A DNA stretch of 14,560 nucleotides from CAYUUP01 sp964447925 (GCA_964447925.1 CAYUUP010000033.1:1-14560), one strand, 5' to 3'. Positions 5,975 to 14,355 are shown, numbered from the stretch's first letter. Notes: generated by a model from the letters alone, not told the origin. Made by a program: numbers and translations.

Positions 5975-7879
5975 GTGGTGGATATCACTGTCAGCAGCAT
6001 CGTCAAATCCTTTGAAATTGGCAATAATATTCTGGATGGTGTCTCCTTCCACATCCAGCAGGGGGAGCGGGTGGGGCTGCTGGGCCGCAACGGGGCCGGT
6101 AAGACCACTCTCTTCAAGATTCTCACGGGAGAATATAGCTGCGACCAGGGGGAGGTTTCCATCGCCCCCGGCCGCCGGCTGGGGCTGATCTCTCAGATCC
6201 CCGTCTATCCCCCGGGCTATACCGTGGAAATGGTGCTGGACACTGCGTTTGAACGGATCCACGCCATGGAGGACGAGATGCGGGATATCGCCGTCCAGAT
6301 GGAGCGGGGGCAGGATAACCGGACACTGCTGGATCGGTATGATAGTCTTACCGCCCAATATGAGGCGGAAGAGGGCTACGACACGAAAATCCGGCTGAAC
6401 AAGGTCTGTGCCGGGCTGGGTATCGGCCCGGAGATGCAGGGGCAGCTTTTTGAAAGTCTCTCCGGCGGGGAGAAGACCCGGGTCAATCTGGGACGGCTGA
6501 TTTTAGAGGACACCGATATCCTGCTGTTGGATGAGCCTACTAACCACTTGGATCTGCACGCAGTGGAGTGGCTGGAGGACTATCTCTCCCGTTTTAAGGG
6601 AACAGTGCTGGCCATTTCCCACGACCGCTATTTTCTGGATCGCTGCGTCAACCGCATCATTGAGTTGGAAGGGGGCAAGGCGACTTTCTATAGCGGGAGT
6701 TACTCCTTCTATGCGGAGGAAAAGGAGCGGCGTTACCAGGAGCAGCTCCGCCAGTGGCAAAAGGAACAGGCGAAGCTGGCCCAGCTGGAGGAAGCCTCGG
6801 AGAAGCTGAGACTGTGGGCTTTTAAGGGAAATGACAAGACCTATCGCCGGGCCGTTTCCATGGAAAAGCGGATGGAGCGGCTGAAGACTACCGACCGGCC
6901 CCGCCAGGAGCGGTCCATGAAGGCGGGCTTTGCCAGCCGGGATTTTTTCGGGGATATGCTCTTCACTGTGAAGGACCTGTCCATGGGCTACGGCGGGCGC
7001 ACCCTGTTTTCCGGTCTAAATCTGGAGGTGCTGGGGGGTGAACGCATCGCCCTGTTGGGGGATAACGGTACGGGCAAATCCACCTTTATTAAGCTCCTGC
7101 TGGGCGAGGAGGAGCCGGATACCGGGAAGGTGCGCTTCGGCCCCACAGTGAAGTGGGGCTATCTGCCCCAGGTGGTGCGGTTCAGTCATCCGGAGCGCAC
7201 CCTGGTGGACACCCTGCTGTGGGAAAAGAATTACACGGCCCAGGAGGCCCGTGACCGGCTGGCAGCCTTCCGGTTCCGGGGGGAGGATGCCTTTAAGCAG
7301 GTGTGTACCCTCTCCGGAGGGGAGCAGTCCCGGCTGCGGCTGTGTATGTTGATGGACGAAAAGATCAACCTGCTGGTGCTGGATGAACCCACAAATCATC
7401 TGGATATCGCATCCCGGGAGTGGATTGAGGAGGCCGTAAGGAACTATGATGGGGCGCTGCTGTTTGTCTCCCATGACAGGTATTTCATTCAAAAGTTTGC
7501 CACCCGTATCTGGGTACTGGAGGACGGGGCCATTACTGACTTCCGGGGGGACTTCGACGCCTGGAGGGATTATACGGCCCGGCGGGTGGCCCGGATGCCG
7601 GAGCTGCCCTCCCAGTCAAAGCCGGAGAAGAAGGGAAAGACCCGGCACTCCGGCGGCGCCAAGCAGCTGGAAAAGCAGGTAGCCGCCGCCGAGCGGGCGG
7701 TGGAAAGGGCGGAGATACGGCTGGACGAGATCGGCCAGGAGATGGAGGAGTATTCCTCCAACTATCTGAGATTGCAGGAGATGTATGAGGAACGGGAGCA
7801 GCTGGAGGATGAGTTGGCCCACCTCTATGCGGAATGGGAGCGTCTGGCAGAGGAACTGGAAGAGGCGCGGAATCCATAG
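5975..7879 (+). CDS. ABC-F family ATPase (ribosome-associated, two ABC domains)
   Basis: This soluble protein has two ABC cassettes in one chain and no membrane segments, as in the ABC-F proteins (YdiF/YfmM/Uup/EttA), which bind the ribosomal E site. In the 634 residues, cassette 1 has Walker A GRNGAGKT (37-44), signature LSGGE (162-166) and LLLDEPTNHLD (183-193). A charged linker runs from about 245 to 325. Cassette 2 has GDNGTGKST (362-370), LSGGEQ (446-451) and LVLDEPTNHLD (467-477). The C-terminal 75 residues form a Lys/Arg/Glu-rich coiled coil after a basic SKPEKKGK stretch, as in YdiF and Uup. Nothing singles it out as an antibiotic-resistance ABC-F, and a housekeeping role is more likely. 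The start is GTG 5975 behind GGGAGGTGA; GTG 5978 is possible. It lies 46 nt after murF in the same direction. Confidence 0.92.
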   Translation: MVDITVSSIVKSFEIGNNILDGVSFHIQQGERVGLLGRNGAGKTTLFKILTGEYSCDQGEVSIAPGRRLGLISQIPVYPPGYTVEMVLDTAFERIHAMEDEMRDIAVQMERGQDNRTLLDRYDSLTAQYEAEEGYDTKIRLNKVCAGLGIGPEMQGQLFESLSGGEKTRVNLGRLILEDTDILLLDEPTNHLDLHAVEWLEDYLSRFKGTVLAISHDRYFLDRCVNRIIELEGGKATFYSGSYSFYAEEKERRYQEQLRQWQKEQAKLAQLEEASEKLRLWAFKGNDKTYRRAVSMEKRMERLKTTDRPRQERSMKAGFASRDFFGDMLFTVKDLSMGYGGRTLFSGLNLEVLGGERIALLGDNGTGKSTFIKLLLGEEEPDTGKVRFGPTVKWGYLPQVVRFSHPERTLVDTLLWEKNYTAQEARDRLAAFRFRGEDAFKQVCTLSGGEQSRLRLCMLMDEKINLLVLDEPTNHLDIASREWIEEAVRNYDGALLFVSHDRYFIQKFATRIWVLEDGAITDFRGDFDAWRDYTARRVARMPELPSQSKPEKKGKTRHSGGAKQLEKQVAAAERAVERAEIRLDEIGQEMEEYSSNYLRLQEMYEEREQLEDELAHLYAEWERLAEELEEARNP

Positions 7880-7888
7880 GAGCATTAT

Positions 7889-8479
7889 ATGAAAAAGCGA
7901 ATTTTACTGTGCCTGCTGGCCCTGCTGATTGCCGGACTCGCTGCCATCGGCGGGCTGTTTGGGGTGGTGCTGATGGGAGATCATGATGAGATTTGTCAGG
8001 AACCGGACGTGATGGTGATCTTGGGCGCACTGGTCTGGCCAGACGGCTGCCCTTCCACGGCTCTGCAGGCCCGATTGGACAAAGCACTGGACTATCTGGC
8101 GGATGCGCCGGAACTGGCCATCGTGGTTAGCGGCGGACAAGGAAGTGACGAGCCGGTTTCTGAGGCCCGTTGTATGGCGGACTATCTCATAGCAGCCGGC
8201 GTTGATGAAAACCGCATTCTATTGGAGGAAAATTCCACCAATACGAAGGAAAACCTGCTGTTGACGGCAGAGCTGCTGAAAGCGCAGGGCAACAACCTGG
8301 AGGATACCCACCTGCTGGTGGTCAGCAGCGGCTTTCACCTGGCCCGGGTGCGGATGCTTTGTACGCGGTATGGGCTAGACGTCTCCACTTTGGGGGCGCC
8401 GATGCCGGAGTTTTTCAGTCGGGTGTATTCCTATATGAGGGAGAGCCTGGCGCTGGTGAAGTCCTTCCTCTTTGACTAG
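7889..8479 (+). CDS. YdcF/SanA-like DUF218 membrane-anchored protein
   Basis: This 196-residue protein has a basic start (MKKR) and one hydrophobic segment at about 4-28, so it is probably anchored with the rest outside the membrane. The following DUF218 domain (about 38-190) shows the family landmarks: VMVILGA near 41-47, a region with ARLDKALDYL, IVVSGGQGSDE at about 78-88, EARCMADYL, ENSTNTKENL (112-121) and VVSSGFHLARV (143-153). The family includes E. coli YdcF and SanA, the latter linked to envelope barrier function. The molecular activity is not well defined, and a role here in the wall is only suggested by the murF neighbourhood. The start ATG has AGGAG 7 nt upstream, 9 nt after the ABC-F stop, so the two are likely co-transcribed. 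Confidence 0.88.
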   Translation: MKKRILLCLLALLIAGLAAIGGLFGVVLMGDHDEICQEPDVMVILGALVWPDGCPSTALQARLDKALDYLADAPELAIVVSGGQGSDEPVSEARCMADYLIAAGVDENRILLEENSTNTKENLLLTAELLKAQGNNLEDTHLLVVSSGFHLARVRMLCTRYGLDVSTLGAPMPEFFSRVYSYMRESLALVKSFLFD

Positions 8480-8543
8480 GCCACGTTCCAGTTAAATGGA
8501 TGGGCGGACAGGCGGGACAGAATAGAATGGGAATGATGATGGT

Positions 8544-9614
8544 ATGGTGATAGATGAGAAATTGCGGGAGCTGGAGGCGGAATTTAGCCGGGTGGAGGCC
8601 CAGCTGGCTGCCCCAGAGACTTATAACAACCCGGAGCGAGTGGCAAAGCTGAACCGGGAACACCGGCAACTGGCCCCGGTGGTGGAGTGCTGGCGGTGCT
8701 GCCAGCAATGCCGGGGATCACTGGCCGAGGCGGAGGAACTTGCTCACAGCTCCGACCCGGAACTTTCGGTTCTGGCACAGGAGGAGATGGAAGCCGCACG
8801 ACAAAGGCTCCGAGCGCTGGAGCAGCAATTGAAGATCCTGCTGCTGCCCCGTGACCCGGATGATGACCGGGACGTGATCTTAGAGATACGGGCCGGTGTG
8901 GGCGGCGAGGAGGCCGCCCTCTTTGCCGGTTCCCTCCAGCGGATGTATGAGATGTATGCCGCCCGCCGGGGCTGGCAGATGGAGGTCATCAGCCTAAACA
9001 GCACCGAATTGGGCGGTATCAGGGAGATTGTTTGTGCCCTCTCCGGGGAGGGGGTCTATGCCTCCCTCCGCTTTGAAAGCGGTGTCCACCGGGTTCAGCG
9101 GGTGCCGGAGACGGAATCTGGCGGGCGCATCCATACCTCCACCGTCACTGTGGCGGTGCTGCCGCAGGTGGACGAGGTGGAGCTTGAGCTGGATCCCAGG
9201 GATCTGCGCATTGACACCTTCCGTTCCTCCGGGGCGGGGGGCCAGCATATCAACAAGACGGAGTCCGCCATCCGGATTACCCACCTGCCCACCGGAACGG
9301 TGGTGGAGTGCCAGGACGAGCGGAGCCAGTTCAAGAATAAAGCCCGTGCCATGCAGGTGCTGCGCTCCCGGCTCTATGAGGCCAAGGTTCGGGAGCGGGA
9401 GGAGGAGCAGTCTGCCCAGCGCCGGGGCCAGGTGGGAACGGGAATGCGCAACGAGCGCATCCGCACCTATAACTTTCCCCAGGGCAGGGTGACTGACCAC
9501 CGGATCGGCCTGACGCTCTATCAGCTGGGAGCGGTGGTGGACGGCGATTTAGACTTAATTATCCGGCCCCTGATGGCGGCCCGGCAGGCGGAACTGCTCC
9601 GTCAGAGTGATTAA
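8544..9614 (+). CDS. prfA: Peptide chain release factor 1 (RF1)
   Basis: RF1 recognises UAA and UAG stop codons in the ribosomal A site and triggers peptide release. The 356-residue length is normal. The stop-codon reading tripeptide PxT appears as PET at 188-190 within RVPETESGGRIHTS, which marks RF1 (RF2 has SPF). The catalytic GGQ is at 232-234 in SSGAGGQHINKTESAIRITH, where the glutamine is normally methylated by PrmC. The N-terminal helical domain and GVGGEEAALF (118-127) are also typical. The start ATG 8544 is the only in-frame ATG at the expected place, but its ribosome binding site is weak (GGGAATGATGATGG); three nearby ATGs are out of frame. The stop lies 25 nt before the chosen tsaC start. 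The prmC gene, often adjacent, is absent from this window. Confidence 0.97.
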   Translation: MVIDEKLRELEAEFSRVEAQLAAPETYNNPERVAKLNREHRQLAPVVECWRCCQQCRGSLAEAEELAHSSDPELSVLAQEEMEAARQRLRALEQQLKILLLPRDPDDDRDVILEIRAGVGGEEAALFAGSLQRMYEMYAARRGWQMEVISLNSTELGGIREIVCALSGEGVYASLRFESGVHRVQRVPETESGGRIHTSTVTVAVLPQVDEVELELDPRDLRIDTFRSSGAGGQHINKTESAIRITHLPTGTVVECQDERSQFKNKARAMQVLRSRLYEAKVREREEEQSAQRRGQVGTGMRNERIRTYNFPQGRVTDHRIGLTLYQLGAVVDGDLDLIIRPLMAARQAELLRQSD

Positions 9615-9639
9615 CACAGAAGAAGGAGAATGGGCTTCG

Positions 9640-10686
9640 GTGAACACAAAGGTATTCAAGCTGAAATATCCCGGAGAGGAGATTGCCGCCGCCGCAGACA
9701 TTCTGCGGAGCGGTGGCCTTGTGGCTCTGCCCACGGAGACGGTCTATGGACTAGGAGCAAATGGGCTGGATGCCGAGGCTGTAGCCGGTGTTTTTGCCGC
9801 GAAGGGCAGACCCCAGGACAACCCCCTGATCCTCCACCTGGCGGGGCTGGACTGGCTAAAACGGTACTGCGTAGGCATTCCCCCTTTGGCTTATGCCCTG
9901 GCAGAGAAGTTTTGGCCAGGCCCCTTGACACTGATTCTTTCTCGTGGTAGTATGGTGCCGGATGCCGTCACCGGCGGGCTGGACACAGTGGGGGTGCGTT
10001 GCCCCGACCATCCTGTCACTCTGGATATCATCCGGGCGGCGGGCATCCCTATTGCCGCCCCCTCCGCCAATCGCTCCGGCAAGCCAAGCCCCACCACAGC
10101 GGCGGATGTGCTGGAGGATATGGAGGGCAGGATTGATGCTATCGTGGACGGCGGAGCCTGCACTGTGGGGGTGGAGTCCACCATTCTGGATCTGACTGTC
10201 ACCCCGCCCCGGCTGCTGCGGCCGGGAGGACTGCCCCTGGAGGATCTTCGGGATGTGGTGGGAGAGATTGCCATCGACTCGGCAGTTACCACCCAAATGG
10301 GGGCGGGGGATCGCCCCCGGGCCCCAGGGATGAAATATCGCCACTATGCGCCTAAGGCGCCGGTCACTGTGGTGGCAGGGACGCCGGAAGAGAGTGCTGC
10401 CTATATCCGCAGTCGGCTGGAGCCGGGGGATGGTGTGCTGTGCTTTGACGAATTTCTGCCTCTGTTTCGGGACTTTCCTGCCTTGTCGCTGGGTTCCCGC
10501 CATGACCCGGCGGAGCAGGCCCGGCGGGTGTTCGCTGACCTGCGGGCCTTTGACCGGTTGTGGGTTACGCACATCTACGCCCAGTGTCCCGAGGGAACAG
10601 GGCTGGGGCTGGCCACTGGCAACCGGCTGAAAAAGGCATCGGGCTTCCACATTGTCTATCCAATGGAAGAGGAGGGGAAGACGTGA
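9640..10686 (+). CDS. tsaC: L-threonylcarbamoyladenylate synthase (TsaC/YwlC/Sua5, long form)
   Basis: This enzyme makes threonylcarbamoyl-AMP from threonine, bicarbonate and ATP, the first step of the universal t6A37 modification of ANN-decoding tRNAs. The 348-residue product matches the two-domain YwlC/Sua5 form (about 346 residues) rather than the short E. coli TsaC. The YrdC domain shows PTETVYGLGANG (31-42), KGRPQDNPLILHL (55-67), FWPGPLT (91-97) and PSANRSGKPSPT (141-152). The linker PGMKYRHYAPKAPV (229-242) leads to a Sua5 domain. The GTG at 9640 is chosen because AGAAGGAG lies 11 nt upstream and the product then begins as in YwlC. GTG 9607, overlapping prfA, is possible. Its stop overlaps the coaE start. 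Confidence 0.94.
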   Translation: MNTKVFKLKYPGEEIAAAADILRSGGLVALPTETVYGLGANGLDAEAVAGVFAAKGRPQDNPLILHLAGLDWLKRYCVGIPPLAYALAEKFWPGPLTLILSRGSMVPDAVTGGLDTVGVRCPDHPVTLDIIRAAGIPIAAPSANRSGKPSPTTAADVLEDMEGRIDAIVDGGACTVGVESTILDLTVTPPRLLRPGGLPLEDLRDVVGEIAIDSAVTTQMGAGDRPRAPGMKYRHYAPKAPVTVVAGTPEESAAYIRSRLEPGDGVLCFDEFLPLFRDFPALSLGSRHDPAEQARRVFADLRAFDRLWVTHIYAQCPEGTGLGLATGNRLKKASGFHIVYPMEEEGKT

Positions 10687-11273
10687 AGATCATCGGCATC
10701 ACCGGCGGAACGGGAGCGGGGAAGACCACCGCATTGAATGAGCTGGCCACCTTGGATTTCTGCATCATCGACTGCGATGCCCTCTATCACCGTCTGCTGG
10801 AGGAGGACGTGGAACTGCTGGACGAGCTGAAGCGGCGTTTTCCCCCGGCCTTTGTCTCTGGGCAGCTTGACATCAAGGCCCTGGGAAACATTGTCTTTCA
10901 GAATCCGGACGAGCTGGCTGCCCTAAACGGCATTACCCATCGCTTTGTCATCCGTGAGGTGAAGGCGGAACTGAAGCAGGCTGAAACAGAGGGCCGGGTG
11001 GGAGGGGCCATTGATGCCATTGCCCTCATTGAATCCGGTCTGGGCAGACTGTGCAGCGCCGTGGTGGGCATTATTGCCCCGACAGAGGAGCGGGTGCGCC
11101 GCATTATGATCCGGGAGGGGATTTCCCGGCAGTACGCCGAAAGTCGGGTCAATGCCCAACAGCCCGACCGGTTTTTCCGGAAGAACTGTGACTACATCCT
11201 GGAGAACAGCGGCAGCCAAGAGGCGTTTGCCAAAAGGTCCAGGGCACTGTTTTTGTCGATTTTAGCAGAATAA
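10683..11273 (+). CDS. coaE: Dephospho-CoA kinase (CoaE), divergent
   Basis: CoaE phosphorylates the ribose 3'-OH of dephospho-CoA with ATP, the last step of CoA synthesis. The 196-residue product has the expected length. Visible motifs are the P-loop GITGGTGAGKTT (5-16), IIDCDALYHRLL (28-39, equivalent to the DADxxxR region), the LNGITHRFV region (81-89) and a C-terminal adenine/lid region with RIMIREGIS and RVNAQQPD. The family's HPxxR motif is altered to THRFVIR, and the usual PLLFE-like motif reads AIALIES (112-118). The overall layout is intact, so CoaE is still the best call; another NMP-kinase-like enzyme cannot be excluded. The start is GTG 10683, overlapping the tsaC stop in GTGA, with GGAGGGG upstream. 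Confidence 0.85.
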   Translation: MKIIGITGGTGAGKTTALNELATLDFCIIDCDALYHRLLEEDVELLDELKRRFPPAFVSGQLDIKALGNIVFQNPDELAALNGITHRFVIREVKAELKQAETEGRVGGAIDAIALIESGLGRLCSAVVGIIAPTEERVRRIMIREGISRQYAESRVNAQQPDRFFRKNCDYILENSGSQEAFAKRSRALFLSILAE

Positions 11274-11289
11274 ACTTTTTCTGTAAAAT
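11261..11289 (+). promoter_or_regulatory. Possible weak promoter upstream of the M18 aminopeptidase gene
   Basis: TAAAAT (11284-11289) is a good -10 box, 17 bp after TTTAGC (11261-11266), a poor -35 at the end of coaE. The AT-rich gap of about 48 nt between coaE and the next gene, in an otherwise GC-rich block, supports local initiation, but this is weak evidence. Confidence 0.3.
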
Positions 11290-11321
11290 AAATAATAGAA
11301 CAACTATGGAGGTATGTCAAA

Positions 11322-12739
11322 ATGAACGAAGTAAAAAACGAGACACCGGGCCAGCAGAAGCGCCGCACTCTCTTCCGCCAGCGGAAGAACGGCTATGATA
11401 GCGGCATTGAAATCAATATGACGGCGCTGGAGACTTACTGCGATGGCTATAAGGACTTCCTAAACACCTGCCGCACCGAGCGGCTGGCAGCCCGCCGGGC
11501 GGCGGAACTGGCGGAGGCCCAAGGTTTCCGCCCCCTGGAGCGGGGAATGGAGCTGAAGCCCGGTGATAAGGTCTACCGGGTGAATCACGGCAAGTCCATC
11601 ATGCTGGCGGTCATCGGCCAGGAGCCACTGACCGCCGGAGCAGCCATCTGTGCTGCCCATATCGACTCCCCCCGACTGGACCTGAAGCCACAGCCTCTCT
11701 ATGAGGACGGGGAGATGGCCATCTTCAAGACCCACTATTATGGCGGCATCCGCAAATATCAGTGGATGGCCATCCCTTTGGCGCTCCACGGTGTAGTTGC
11801 AAAGGCAGATGGCTCTGTGGTGGAGGTACACATCGGCGATCAGCCGGGAGACCCGGTGCTGACCATCCCCGATTTGCTGCCCCATCTGGCGGACGCCCAG
11901 TCTCAGAAGCCTCTTTTCAAGGCGTTCAGCGGCGAGGATCTGAATCTGCTGGTGGGTAGCCGCCCGGACTCCAGCGAGGAGGAGAACGGCGATCGGGTGA
12001 AGCTGGCGGTGATGGAGCTGCTGAACCAGAAATATGGCATCGTCGAGGAAGATTTCGCCTCTGCGGAACTCTCCGCCGTCCCCGCCTTCCCGGTGAGCGA
12101 TGTGGGACTGGATCGCTCCATGATCGGCGGCTACGGCCAGGATGACCGGNNNNNNNNNNTTCCTATGCTGCCCTGCGTGCTTTGCTGGACATTGACTCCC
12201 CCCGGCGCACTGCCGTCTGTATGCTGGCGGACAAGGAAGAAATTGGCTCCGTGGGCCTCACGGGGATGCAATCCTTTGCCTTTGACACCTTTATGTCTGA
12301 CCTGTGTGACAGCCAGAATGTGCCGCTGAAGGCCTGCTTTGAGCGCTCCTTCTGTCTTTCTGCCGATGTGCCTGCAGCTTATGACCCTAATTTTGCCGAT
12401 GTCTATGACGCCCGGAACGCCGGACGGCTCAACTGGGGTATGGGCATCCTGAAATACACCGGCTCCCGAGGCAAGAGCGGGGCTTCCGATGCATCTGCAG
12501 AGACAGTGGCCTATGCCCGCGGCTTGATGGAACGTTCAGGCGTGATCTGGCATATCGGCGAGCTGGGTAAGGTGGATGTCGGCGGCGGCGGCACTGTGGC
12601 CCTCTTTATGGCCAACCGCAACATCGAGACTCTGGACGCCGGCGTGCCCGTGTTGGCTATGCACTCCCCCTTTGAGGTCACCGGAAAGCTGGATTGCTAT
12701 ATGACCTATCTGGGGATGAAGGCAGTCTATACGGACTGA
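11322..12739 (+). CDS. M18 family metalloaminopeptidase, interrupted by an assembly gap
   Basis: This is a cytoplasmic dinuclear-zinc aminopeptidase of family M18 (aspartyl/leucyl aminopeptidase I type). The first 276 residues contain the metal-ligand motif AAHIDSPRLDLK (His113) and IGGYGQDDR just before ten Ns. After the gap, another frame continues from SYAALRALLD with ADKEEIGSVGLTGM (acidic catalytic and metal residues), LSADVPAAYDP, and the final metal His in AMHSPFE. The two halves are in different frames only because the Ns are a placeholder. With 5 missing bases the product would be about 470 residues, normal for the family. The start ATG has GGAGGT 8-9 nt upstream. The peptide substrates and physiological role cannot be read from the sequence; turnover of cytosolic peptides is the general expectation. 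Confidence 0.93.
12150..12159. other. Run of ten Ns, assembly gap inside the aminopeptidase gene
   Basis: Exactly ten Ns replace sequence between codons DDR and (x)SYAAL. As written, the length breaks the frame: the reading frame before the gap and the one after differ. A true gap of 5 nt (or any length leaving remainder 2 when divided by 3) restores one frame. The sequence on either side is family-continuous, so little is missing. Confidence 0.98.
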
Positions 12740-12754
12740 GCGTAAATATCTGCT

Positions 12755-12776
12755 GCCGGGACAAGGACTCCCCGGC
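12755..12776 (+). other. GC-rich hairpin between the aminopeptidase gene and pncB
   Basis: GCCGGG (12755-12760) and CCCGGC (12771-12776) form a perfect 6-bp stem with a 10-nt loop in the 83-nt gap. No T-tract follows, so it is unlikely to be an intrinsic terminator. It may be an RNA-processing or stability element in a shared transcript, or chance in GC-rich DNA. Confidence 0.3.
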
Positions 12777-12822
12777 CCATGGCAAGAACGGCTTCCGCCA
12801 AGACGAAAGGAGGGGGTTCCGT

Positions 12823-14268
12823 ATGAGAGAACATATCAATTACACCATGCTGTGCGACTTCTATGAACTTTCCATGGCCCATGGCTACTTCAATTCCCCA
12901 ATTCAGAATCGCATTACCTATTTTGATGTCTTTTTCCGCACAGTACCGGACGGCGGCGGCTTTGCCATCGCCGCCGGGCTGGAGCAGGTCATTGAGTATA
13001 TCCAGGAGCTGCGGTTTACCAATGAGGACATCAAATATCTCCGGGGCAAGGGCTGCTTCAAGGAGGAATTTCTGGATTACCTTCGGGATTTCCACTTTAC
13101 CGGTGACATCTGGGCAGTACCGGAGGGAACCCCCATCTTTCCCCACGAGCCCATTATGACAGTGCGGGCCACTGCTATCCAGGCTCAGTTTATTGAGACC
13201 TTCGTGCTGCTTGCCCTGAACCATCAGTCGCTCATTGCTACCAAGGCAAATCGCATTGTCCGGGCGGCGGAGGGACGGCCGGTGGCGGAGTTTGGATCAC
13301 GCCGGGCCCAGGGGGCCGACGGCGCTATTTTGGGGGCCAGGGCGGCCTATATTGGCGGCTGCTCGGGGACAGCCTGCTGCCAGGCGGATCGGGACTTTGG
13401 TGTGCCTGCCACAGGCACTATGGCGCATTCCTGGGTGCAGATGTTCCCTGATGAATACACCGCCTTCAAGACCTACTGTGAGCTGTATCCCCAGAACGCT
13501 ACCCTTCTGGTGGACACCTATAATGTGCTGAAGAGCGGCGTGCCAAACGCTATCCGAGCCTTTCAGGAGGTGCTGCTGCCAAAGGGCATCACCAAGTGCG
13601 CCATCCGCATCAACTCCGGTGATCTGGCGTATCTCTCCCGCAAGGCCAGAAAGATGCTGGACGAGGCGGGGCTGACGGAGTGCAAGATTGTGGCCTCCAA
13701 CTCTCTGGATGAGTATCTGATCCGGGATCTGCTGTCCCAGGGGGCAAGGTTGGATTCTTTCGGCGTGGGTGAGCGGCTGATTACCTCTAAGAGCAACCCG
13801 GTGTTCGGCGGTGTCTATAAGTTGGCGGCGGTGGAGGATGATGACGGCAATATCATTCCAAAGATCAAGATCAGCGAGAATGCCGCCAAAATCACTATTC
13901 CCGACTTCAAGCGGGTGTACCGGCTATATGACAATGAGTCCGGCAAGGCCTTTGCCGATGTCGTTTGCCGCTATGACGAGAACATTGATGGCAGCAAGCC
14001 GCTGGAACTGTTTGATCCGGAGACCACCTGGAAAAAGAGCGTGTTTACCAATTTCACCGCACGCATTCTGCTGGAACCCATTTTTGTCGGGGGCAGGCTG
14101 GTCTACAACATCCCCAGTCTGGCGGAGAGCAGGGCCTACTGCGCTGCCCAGATCGAGTTGCTGTGGGACGAGGTCAAGCGGTTTGAGAACCCCCACAACT
14201 ACTATGTGGATCTGTCTCCAGCTCTGTGGCAGGTCAGGCATGACCTGCTGGAAGAGGCACGGCGGTAG
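12823..14268 (+). CDS. pncB: Nicotinate phosphoribosyltransferase
   Basis: PncB joins nicotinate and PRPP to give nicotinate mononucleotide, with ATP hydrolysis, in the Preiss-Handler salvage route to NAD. The 481-residue product matches the Firmicute YueK-like branch (about 490) rather than the shorter E. coli form. Visible motifs are the opening MLCDFYELSMAHGY (9-22), EFGSRRAQGADGA (156-168), ATGTMAHSWVQMF (196-208), whose His202 corresponds to the phosphorylated catalytic histidine, LVDTYNVLKSGV, and KCAIRINSGDLAYLS, followed by DSFGVGERLITSKSNPVFGGVYKL near the phosphate-binding region. The start ATG 12823 follows AGGAGG by about 9 nt. Upstream in-frame codons overlap the end of the aminopeptidase gene and are not conserved. 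An intrinsic terminator follows 28 nt after the stop. Confidence 0.96.
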   Translation: MREHINYTMLCDFYELSMAHGYFNSPIQNRITYFDVFFRTVPDGGGFAIAAGLEQVIEYIQELRFTNEDIKYLRGKGCFKEEFLDYLRDFHFTGDIWAVPEGTPIFPHEPIMTVRATAIQAQFIETFVLLALNHQSLIATKANRIVRAAEGRPVAEFGSRRAQGADGAILGARAAYIGGCSGTACCQADRDFGVPATGTMAHSWVQMFPDEYTAFKTYCELYPQNATLLVDTYNVLKSGVPNAIRAFQEVLLPKGITKCAIRINSGDLAYLSRKARKMLDEAGLTECKIVASNSLDEYLIRDLLSQGARLDSFGVGERLITSKSNPVFGGVYKLAAVEDDDGNIIPKIKISENAAKITIPDFKRVYRLYDNESGKAFADVVCRYDENIDGSKPLELFDPETTWKKSVFTNFTARILLEPIFVGGRLVYNIPSLAESRAYCAAQIELLWDEVKRFENPHNYYVDLSPALWQVRHDLLEEARR

Positions 14269-14296
14269 CCCCAGGAAAAGACAGCTAACCCCCTTT

Positions 14297-14326
14297 GGAA
14301 GAGTCGAGCAATCGGCTCTTCCTTTT
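14297..14326 (+). terminator. Rho-independent terminator after pncB
   Basis: GGAAGAGTCG (14297-14306) pairs with CGGCTCTTCC (14313-14322) over 10 bp with one G-U wobble and a 6-nt loop, followed directly by TTTT (14323-14326) then GCTCCT. The T-tract is short but the stem is strong, and it sits between the pncB stop and the rpsB promoter, where a transcription unit should end. Confidence 0.82.
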
Positions 14327-14355
14327 GCTCCTGCCATCCAATGGAGAAAAAAGGC

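Noticed and set aside
5975..7879. Antibiotic-resistance ABC-F (Lsa/Vga/OptrA-like)
   Set aside because: The C-terminal coiled coil and the linker look like housekeeping YdiF/Uup-type proteins, and there is no resistance or mobile context.
8472..8528. Promoter before prfA (TTGACT with AT-rich TTAAAT or TAGAAT downstream)
   Set aside because: Spacers are 14-15 bp for TTAAAT, and no -35 lies at the right distance for TAGAAT.
12182..12739. Separate short gene starting at ATG 12182
   Set aside because: It is the C-terminal half of the M18 aminopeptidase, split off only by the ten-N placeholder.
12694..12822. Longer pncB starting at ATG 12694
   Set aside because: The extra 43 residues overlap the aminopeptidase gene and are not family-like; ATG 12823 has AGGAGG upstream.
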